Shown piece by piece: positions 57,301-64,000 of a DNA stretch of 64,000 nucleotides; position 1 is the stretch's first letter; each line of letters opens with the position of its first letter. Made by a program: the position numbers and the translations under genes. The notes under the pieces are model-generated. The model was not told the origin of the DNA. It did no database searches and was given only the letters and a program-made list of their open reading frames with translations. Source of the DNA: Dipteronia dyeriana (lineage: Eukaryota; Streptophyta; Magnoliopsida; Sapindales; Sapindaceae); the NCBI GenBank assembly GCA_032871835.1, contig CM065299.1, forward strand, positions 95,804,652-95,868,651, given 5' to 3'.

Positions 57301-60099
57301 TCGGATCTGTCTTTCCACCACTGTCTTGCAAGGCATAGATGCAAGCAAAGAAAACTCATTTGCCCAAGGAATCAAATCGTTTTCTCCATCTCTTCCTAGA
57401 CCACCGCCATTTCCTCCCCACGCTTCATCCTCCATAGGGAGAGAAGGGAAAATGGATGGTAATTGTGCTGCAATGGAAGGGATGAGCCATGTGTTTGCCC
57501 TGAAGCCATAAGGAAGATTCCCAAACTATAAAGAATAAAAATAATAGGTTAGTTAACATGATATAAGAACCTAAAAGCTGAGTGAAGGCATAGGATTGTC
57601 TTATTCCACAAATATTGTCTGAACTTAAAAAATGGAATTAAATACAGCAATGATTTCTTTTTTTCTTTCTTTCTTTCTTTTTTACCTTATTACGTTCTGA
57701 GAATGCTTTCATGAGTTCATCATATGCCTGAAAAACAATAAATGAAAATTTAACTTCAACCAAATTTTTTTCCATCCAAGATTTAGCAAGTCAAGACCAC
57801 ATGACAATCGAAGCAAATACTATTTCTGATATAATACATGAAAGACAATATTCAGAGACATGTTTGATATGATATACTATCTCTGACAATCTATGCTTAA
57901 TAGGCTTCAAACACAAAATTTAGCACAGAAATAGAGTTAAAACCAATAGAACGTAATTGAGCAAGGTGAAAAAACTGACATTGTCAAATGCTCTGCTAAG
58001 CTGCCGTAACAAATCAACAAGGTTGTGACAAAGGACCTGCTGCTTTCCTACACTATAGAATCCCTTCCTGCAAACTTCGACATGAACCAGCTTTCCATTG
58101 CATAACTTCACCTGAGAATTAACAAAATAACTCAATGAAACTATTCAGAATGGTATTGCAAGAAAGAACAATTTCAACATTTATCGTCAGTGACGTTGTT
58201 TAGTTAGAGAAATTTACATCAATTGAAAAAAGATGATCATCAGCAGAAATGTCATCCACGTGCCGTTTGGTCGCTCTCCTAATAACTGCAAAATCCAAAG
58301 AACAAGCACAATTTCTGTCAAAATCAATGATCGTTTTCTTGTTTTCCTAATTCAATTTATCTCGTAAGTTTCAAATTTCTTATTTTTATAGAAAAAGAAA
58401 GTAAAAACAATTTACACTGAAGAGGAGGAGTGAGGTGGGAAAGAGAGAAGAACTCATAAAAACTGCCGAGCTTAGGGCAAGAGTTGCTCATCTCTCCGTC
58501 TCCATCAACCGCCGCATCGTCCAATGATTTTGAAGATTTGGACAGCGGTGGTGGCGGCGATAGCTCGTCTTTCTTCGATTTCGCAGCGGATTTCTTGACA
58601 CTCTTACTTTCCTGCACATTCCTGCCGCCGCCATCGGACTTCGAGCAATCCTTGGCCGTACCCGACGGCCCAAAGCAAGTCGTCGAGGACACAATATCCA
58701 ACACTCGCCTAACGTGGGCCACCGCTCGCTCTTCATCGTAGTCCTCTGTAAAGAGAAGAGGAAAATAACAAAAAGCCGTTAACAGCTCACTGGTATTTTT
58801 ATATCTGTTAGATTACTGTGTCGTTTTAAAGCTATTACTGCGTCGTTTTAAAGCTAATTAGAATTCTGGCGCTTAATTTTTTTACCGTTGTTCACCAATA
58901 TTTATTATTTACCTTCCGTTAAACTGAGAATACACGGCTTCAGTATTGAAACGTCTACGATGTCTTTTAACCGTGGCCCACGTACCTGAAAAAAAAAACA
59001 TAAAATTTAATTAAACAAAGAGAATTTCACCTGTAAAATTACAAAACTACCCAGATGGTCAATGGGGAAATGGGAATAGATAGATCCCCCATCCCCATCC
59101 CCATCCCCATCCCCATCCCCATCCCCATCCCCAATTTAATTTAGAGATAAAAATCATCCATATCCCCTCATCCCTATTTTTAGAAATTTGTGGGGGAAAT
59201 TGTCCTCCCATATTCCTACCACAAATTTTCCTCCAAATGAGAATGGAGGAGTGGGGATTTGGGGTTTCAGGATAAAATAGTCATCCCAAAAAAAATTGAT
59301 AATAACATTACATTACATGATATATATTTACCTCATGCAACAATGAAAAACTAGTGATATTGCACGTTTCCGTGTTAACGGAAAGCAGCCGACGAACGTC
59401 TATAATTCTGTCCGTTGATATTCCCTGTAATTTTTATTCACGTTAATACAATTATCTTAATTATAATGTATTATTTTAACCACAAATTACAAATAAACCA
59501 AAAAAAAAAATGGTGAAACACATGGAAGGAAAATGACATCACTTGTCATGCCAACCCAAAAAACCATTTTTCGTTGGTGTTGAATTAGAAGCTAGAATTA
59601 ATTAATGGTTGACACTATCACCATGGCTGCTGCGAATAGGAAATCAAGTAAGCAAATGCAACCAACTTGTGAAGCAGCATAAAAGAAGTAGGAAGATTCC
59701 CAAGAAAATTTGAAGAGTGAGGACACACAAACTACAAAATCACACAGTTGGTGCCGCACCCGACTTGTATTTGAATCAAACAAACAAAGTAATTAAAATA
59801 ATGAAATAAATTAATTGAATGGGACAGTTTTGGCTGAATTATATTTGTTCAACACAACACGAGAGTCGTGATTAACAAACCTTTAAGACAACACGAGTTT
59901 CATCGGGAAGATCAACAGTGATGTCCATAACAACCGGGAGAACTGCAAAAGATAATTAAATGGTAACAAGTAATTATATACATAAACAATATTAATATTT
60001 TTAAATAAAATAATAATAATTAAAAGTGATAATACCTTTCTCTTCCTTTTTCTTCTTCTCTCCTTTAGCCTTTCCACGACTGTTGTTCCTTGGAGCCAT
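48341..60099 (-). CDS. REC1: REDUCED CHLOROPLAST COVERAGE 1-like CLU/TPR protein
   Basis: Large soluble protein; Arabidopsis REC1 and paralogues set the share of mesophyll cell volume given to chloroplasts and are found in nucleus and cytosol. 23 coding exons (5' to 3'): 60099-60036, 59942-59881, 59424-59332, 58985-58913, 58745-58416, 58285-58218, 58111-57980, 57727-57686, 57525-57019, 56906-56752, 56226-55698, 55604-55542, 55448-55347, 54795-54478, 53841-53749, 53644-53543, 53424-53320, 53107-52974, 52413-52230, 51693-51562, 51341-51229, 51107-51017, 50410-48341. Sum 5562 nt, 1853 residues (Arabidopsis REC1 about 1800), all GT-AG with phases agreeing. N-terminus [20 protein letters not shown] is basic; then CLU_N ubiquitin-like (22-110), CLU domain (about 270-460, [19 protein letters not shown]), CLU-central (about 690-850), TPRs (about 880-1096, [20 protein letters not shown]), and a long disordered P/S/E-rich tail. 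FRIENDLY, the other plant CLU protein, fits less well. Confidence 0.95.
50880..51050. repeat. Copy of the dispersed repeat in REC1-like intron 22
   Basis: TAGCCTCACTGAGGCCGTCC and AGTTAGGTCAGTCAACTGCA resemble the 7.3-kb and 46.8-kb copies. It lies in the intron between 51016 and 50411, ending close to the exon 22 donor. Confidence 0.5.
57660..57682. repeat. (CTTT)n microsatellite
   Basis: Run of TTTC/CTTT units in the intron downstream of exon 8, abutting its donor (57685) on the minus strand. Confidence 0.8.
59060..59280. repeat. G/C-asymmetric insertion in REC1-like intron 3
   Basis: Starts AATGGGGAAATGGGAATAGA and ends GGAGTGGGGATTTGGGG, with CCCCTCATCCCTATTTTTAG in the middle. Looks like a decayed MITE whose end contains the CCCATC run. 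Ends not defined. Confidence 0.4.
59086..59133 (-). repeat. (GGGGAT)n run, potential G-quadruplex
   Basis: Eight CCCCAT units on the plus strand, so the transcript of the minus-strand gene carries (GGGGAU)8 in intron 3. Runs of four G separated by two bases fit the G-quadruplex pattern. Confidence 0.9.
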
Positions 60100-60159
60100 T
60101 TTCGACCTTTTTTTTCTGGATGGACTGAGAGCTGAAACTTGAAGCTATCTTTTAAACAC

Positions 60160-60458
60160 CTGTTTCAATAAATTATAAAAACAGCGTTTCATCGATTTTA
60201 TAGCTAAAAAAAAAAACAAGAAAAAATAATTATAAAAGAAAGTGTGTTCTTTTAGATATATAAATAATTTTTGAAGCAAAATTTAAAAGGCTACAAAAAA
60301 CCAATACCCAGAAGCGGATTATAGCTCAAATTCAAATCAATCAGTTGCTATTGAAAAGCACAAAAGAAAAGAAGAACAAAGTAAGGAATCCCATTGAATG
60401 GTTTCAATAGTTGTAGAGAGCATTATTATAAGAAGAAGAAAAAAAGTTAATTAATTAC
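60160..60458 (-). other. 5' UTR intron of the REC1-like gene
   Basis: On the minus strand CTACTTTTG|GTAATTAATT is a good donor (60458) and TTGAAACAG|GTGTTTAAAA a good acceptor (60160). It separates a leader exon (about 60459-60775) from 60 nt of leader before the ATG. Inferred from splice-site quality only. Confidence 0.55.
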
Positions 60459-60639
60459 CAAAAGTAGCAGAGCACAGAATATCTGGAATCCCAATAACTG
60501 AATGAAGAAGATATACTTGAATACTGATAAAATAAAATAAAAAGAAGAAGGGTCTTAAATGCAGTATCAAATGAACAAAGAGTTTGACAGTAGAAGTAGA
60601 GCAACTACTGCATCAAAAAGCATGTAATTAGAAGTAACG

Positions 60640-60780
60640 AGCTGCGAGAGAGTACGAAGAGTGCTTGAAATGAAGAAAAAGAAAAAACTGTGTCTCATCC
60701 ACTGCTGGAAGAAAACGGTGAGGGAGAGAGAGATAGGAAAAATAAATAAAAATAAAAGGAGATATAGAGAGAGAGGTGGG
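60640..60780 (-). promoter_or_regulatory. Pyrimidine-rich leader / core promoter of the REC1-like gene
   Basis: On the minus strand CTCTCTCTATATCTCC and CTATCTCTCTCTCCCTCACC form pyrimidine patches typical of plant core promoters and leaders. No clear TATA box; the start site is probably near 60770. Confidence 0.45.
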
Positions 60781-62755
60781 GTGTGAAGGTGTGATAAGGA
60801 AGGAAGGGCGGAGATTTAACAGTCAGATGATATATGGCATTTTATGGCAGTTTCTGGTTTATACAGTAATTATCTTTTTCTTTTTTGGTTTTTTTTTTCT
60901 TATTATTTTTTGTAATCATTTAAAAATATCTGTAAAAAATAATAATTTTAATATCAAGAGAGAGAGAGAGAGAAAACTACTTAGGGTAGGCAACTGGTGT
61001 TACAATGCCAGAGTTGTGGAGATAGACCGCAAGCCTATTTGGTGATCATTCAATTAATTGAAATTTGAAACAATATTAACGAGGTTTATTCGATCTAGAT
61101 TGATTGAAGTTTAAGAGATATGTGGTATTCAATCCAAACACATGAGACTTTCTAATAAAATGTATGGTAGATGTATTCAAATTCTATATATATATATATA
61201 TATATGGATGTATTTAAAAGATTATTGAATTTGCAGATTTTGTTTAAGTAAAGAAATTTGATAGATTATAAACTGAGATTTATAAATATAAAGATATAAC
61301 AAAATTTAGATTTTGATGGGTTTTATTTTTACCAATTTGTGAACATTTTGTGTTTTAGGTATGGTGTTTGAAATGTCTTAAAATTAGTAAACAAAAATAT
61401 CTAATAATAAATATCAGGAAATGTTATTGAAATGATATTTAGTGTTAGAGCGATGTTATTTTGTCTAAATTTGTTGTTTAAATGATATGCAATCAGTGTA
61501 AATACAATTTAAATGAATAGATTATAGTAATATCATATTATTTAGTCACTGGATTTATACATCAAATCTAAATAAATTAGTATTGTTACTATAATTAAAT
61601 AAAATTTTACAATTTTCATATATGTAGTATATGGAATAAGTGGACTTAACTAATTTAAAATAAACCCACCAAACTCTAGATTAAATACACTCATAAATAT
61701 AGATCGATAAAGAATAATTGTAAGGTAATGTATATAGTTTGATCCTGATTCATGATTTTATTTTATAGAAAAATAAAATATTTATTTTTGATGGTGTAGG
61801 AATCAATAAGCAGTATAACGTTTGTCTGTATTGAACAGATACGAAACACTAGTGCTTGATAAGATAGATTTAGAGATAACATTGTGATTTTAGAAGAAGA
61901 AAAGTTAACTTTTAGATGCCCCTCTAAGCCAATACGCAATTAGCTAGACAATGTTGATTGTCTCAGCCTAGTAAATCAAACCTACTTTTAATGTTATTAT
62001 TTCATTTTTTTAAAATTTAATTTGTTTAAGGATTGATGCCATTCATAATCAGGATTTTATCGAGATCTATTTACATGAAAAACTACAAACTCGCCCAAAA
62101 TAACTTTTTTTTTTCTTAGGCCTAACACATGATTCAAGTTTTTGATATATATGCATGTCACATATGGATCAAACATTTATGATCCAATGTTGCGGATATT
62201 TACTCACAAAATATTTGTAATGTTTGATTTGAATTTGTTTATCAAATGTTGGGGTGGAGAGAAAAGAAAGTTAAGGGGAAAATGCACTATCAACTAGACA
62301 GGAGTGATACCATAAATTTTTTCCTGGATGGGATATGGATAATTTTATATAGATAAAAAAAAACTGTTATATAATAAAAAAATCATTTTAATAATGAATC
62401 TCGACAATATGATATAATTTTTATTAGTTAAAATAAATAAGTATACCATAGAGGGGACATGATGGGTCTTACCCTTAAATACACATTCTAACAAAGGAAA
62501 AAAAAAAGGAAATATGCAAGTAATGTAAATACAATAACATCCTACTAAAATTTTGACTTATAAGGTTTCTAAAAGGTAAAAATAAAAATAAAATAAACAG
62601 TTTTCTCATACTGATGTCTATATATCTTTATAAATCTAAAAGGTATGAAAAATCGTAAAAATGAAATTCTTAAAGACTTGAGATTAATACATATAGTAAA
62701 TATAATATTTTTGGTTTGTTGTTAAGCGGTTAAAATTTCCCAATTTGATTTTTGA
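60781..62755. other. AT-rich spacer
   Basis: Upstream region of the REC1-like gene and beyond. (AT)n at 61184-61206, (GA)n at 60955-60973. No gene or element end recognised. Confidence 0.45.
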
Positions 62756-62759
62756 GTCA

Positions 62760-63485
62760 GTAAAGGGTAAAGCCGACAAAATTGTCTCGTAACCCGCTAA
62801 CCCGACACAAACCCAAGGTCAATAAATGGGTTAGGTTGGGTTGGCTTCTTAACGAGTTCGGGTCATAATTGGGTCGACCCGTGTAACCTGATTATTATAT
62901 GGGTCGTGCCGGGTTTGGTTAAACGAGTTCGCAGGTGACCCGTTTAACTCGTTTAGTCATATAGATATAATTATAATTATCATCATTACTGGGGTTACAA
63001 AATGAATTTTTACATAATATATAACCATTCTTTAGGTTTCGTCGTTTCAACAGCAATCACTAATTTTGTCTGGACTATGGATGACTGTTTTTGCCTTTCG
63101 CTATGACTGTATTTAATTATATATTTGTTGCATTATTTGATGGTATTATATTGGATTGGATTGGATTATTAAAAACTATTACTCTATTAGGTTGGATGTA
63201 TTTGTGGCAGGTTGGAAAATTACAAATCTAATATGATTTTTCAAAAAAAATGTTAGTTAAACAGGTTCGGGTTAAACTGGTCACATGGGTCAAACCGGAC
63301 TCATCATGACCCGATTAGATTATTAAACGTGTTACGGGTCAACCCGTATGACCAGTTTAGTTTAACGGGTCGTGTTGGATTTCAAAAGGTTAACCCGTTT
63401 AATTAAACGGGTCGTGTCGGATTAATGTTAATACTATTCGGGTCGTGTCGGGTTGAGGTCAACCCGAATTGCTAGCCCTAGTAAA
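62760..63485. mobile_element. Degenerate hAT-like element rich in ACCCG/CGGGT
   Basis: Both ends consist of repeated AACCCGACACGACCCG-like motifs in inverted orientation (62805-62945 and 63255-63470), with an AT-rich centre. The right end GAATTGCTAGCCCT is typical of a plant hAT MITE terminus. Flanks AGTAAAGG (left) and AGTAAAAGG (right) hint at a target duplication. Confidence 0.6.
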
Positions 63486-63883
63486 AGGTTAATATTTCTC
63501 AAGTTGATCTTTCACTTAGTTAAGGAAATACAATGAACTTTAATGAATTTGATACATGTTTTTAAGTTATTGACTGTTATTAAGATAAAGAAAACAAATG
63601 GTAAGTTAAGTCAGAATCGGAATTAGATTGAGATATACTAAATGAGATGTATTTAAAACTATTAGACTATTTCCAATGTATATGTTAATATCAATGCTAA
63701 ATCTGACATTAAAAATAGTAAAATAATATATTTGACACATCAGTTTAACATTGTACTTCAATGTATAATTCTATTTGAAAAGTTATTTTTATTTTATTAT
63801 TATTTAAAATTATAGAAATCAATAAATATAATTAATGCATTCAATTTATATAATATTATTTATTATTTAAAATTATAAAAGTC
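63486..63883. other. AT-rich spacer next to the atp9 fragment
   Basis: No gene seen. AT-rich DNA runs directly into the atp9-like segment. Confidence 0.4.
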
Positions 63884-64000
63884 AACAATGCAATAGCTTC
63901 GGTTAGAGCAAAGCCCAAAATGGCATAACCAAATAATTGTTTAGCCAATGATGGATTTCGCGCCACGGAATGGATCAAAGAACTGAACACGTTTCCAATA
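63884..64000 (-). pseudogene. atp9: Mitochondrial atp9 fragment (nuclear insertion)
   Basis: Minus-strand translation [20 protein letters not shown], then [18 protein letters not shown], is residues about 24-62 of mitochondrial ATP synthase subunit c. Codon use and nucleotide sequence match plant mitochondrial atp9 as I remember it. The match ends abruptly at GCATTGTT before AT-rich nuclear sequence, so the C-terminal helix end is missing; the N-terminal side runs out of the window. Codons 28, 31 and 45, RNA-editing sites in many plants, are already in the edited (T) form. A 39-codon piece without flanking gene structure is best read as a NUMT. Confidence 0.85.

Noticed and set aside
60776..61045. 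89-codon plus-strand frame upstream of the REC1-like gene
   Set aside because: Lies in the divergent promoter region, low complexity, with no domain.
63884..64000. Functional nuclear atp9 gene
   Set aside because: The match is truncated at the C-terminal side and passes straight into AT-rich spacer with no stop context or targeting sequence visible.

Overview
The window is nuclear DNA of a flowering plant, almost certainly a eudicot. Genes carry many short GT-AG introns, spacers are AT-rich, and all the recognised proteins are plant families. Transposon debris fills about two thirds of the window. The species cannot be named from the sequence alone.

Left gene cluster (1-6.7 kb, + strand except the tRNA). 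It holds the last four coding exons of a dynamin-related protein of the DRP1/phragmoplastin group, with a GC-AG intron; a tRNA-Ala(CGC) on the minus strand; a two-exon DUF1442 gene; and a four-exon cytochrome b561/DOMON membrane protein. These look intact and functional.

Repeat region (7-46.4 kb). In order: a hAT-like MITE; a 5.6-kb minus-strand LTR element without recognisable pol, with a SINE-like insertion in one LTR; degraded minus-strand fragments of REC1-like and NIN-like (NLP) genes; a 1.8-kb TIR element; a hAT transposase C-terminal remnant; a plus-strand series of gene fragments (DNA primase small subunit with introns, then an NTMC2T6-like C2/SMP protein, then an RNase H-like protein) interrupted by a solo Gypsy-type LTR; a 1.5-kb GGTTAC minisatellite; two hAT-like MITEs; a 2-kb MULE-like element with a perfect 9-bp TSD; and a large MULE (36.1-45.0 kb). 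The MULE encodes a transposase with five in-frame TAA codons and a convergent decayed DUF1985/Ulp1-type gene, and it has subterminal arrays of a GCTCGA motif. A short probable non-autonomous relative follows at 45.4-46.4 kb.

Right gene (48.3-60.8 kb, minus strand). A complete 23-coding-exon gene encodes a 1853-residue CLU/TPR protein of the REDUCED CHLOROPLAST COVERAGE (REC1) type. All splice sites used in the model are canonical. It also has a 5' UTR intron, and intron 3 contains a G-quadruplex-type hexanucleotide run.

Right edge (60.8-64 kb). AT-rich spacer, a degenerate hAT-like element rich in ACCCG/CGGGT motifs, and at the very end a fragment matching mitochondrial atp9, apparently a nuclear copy of mitochondrial DNA.

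The most unusual material is the MULE with its GCTCGA arrays and relative, the GGTTAC array, and the two zones of gene fragments, each collinear in orientation. I see no prokaryote-type system, CRISPR array or cellular operon.
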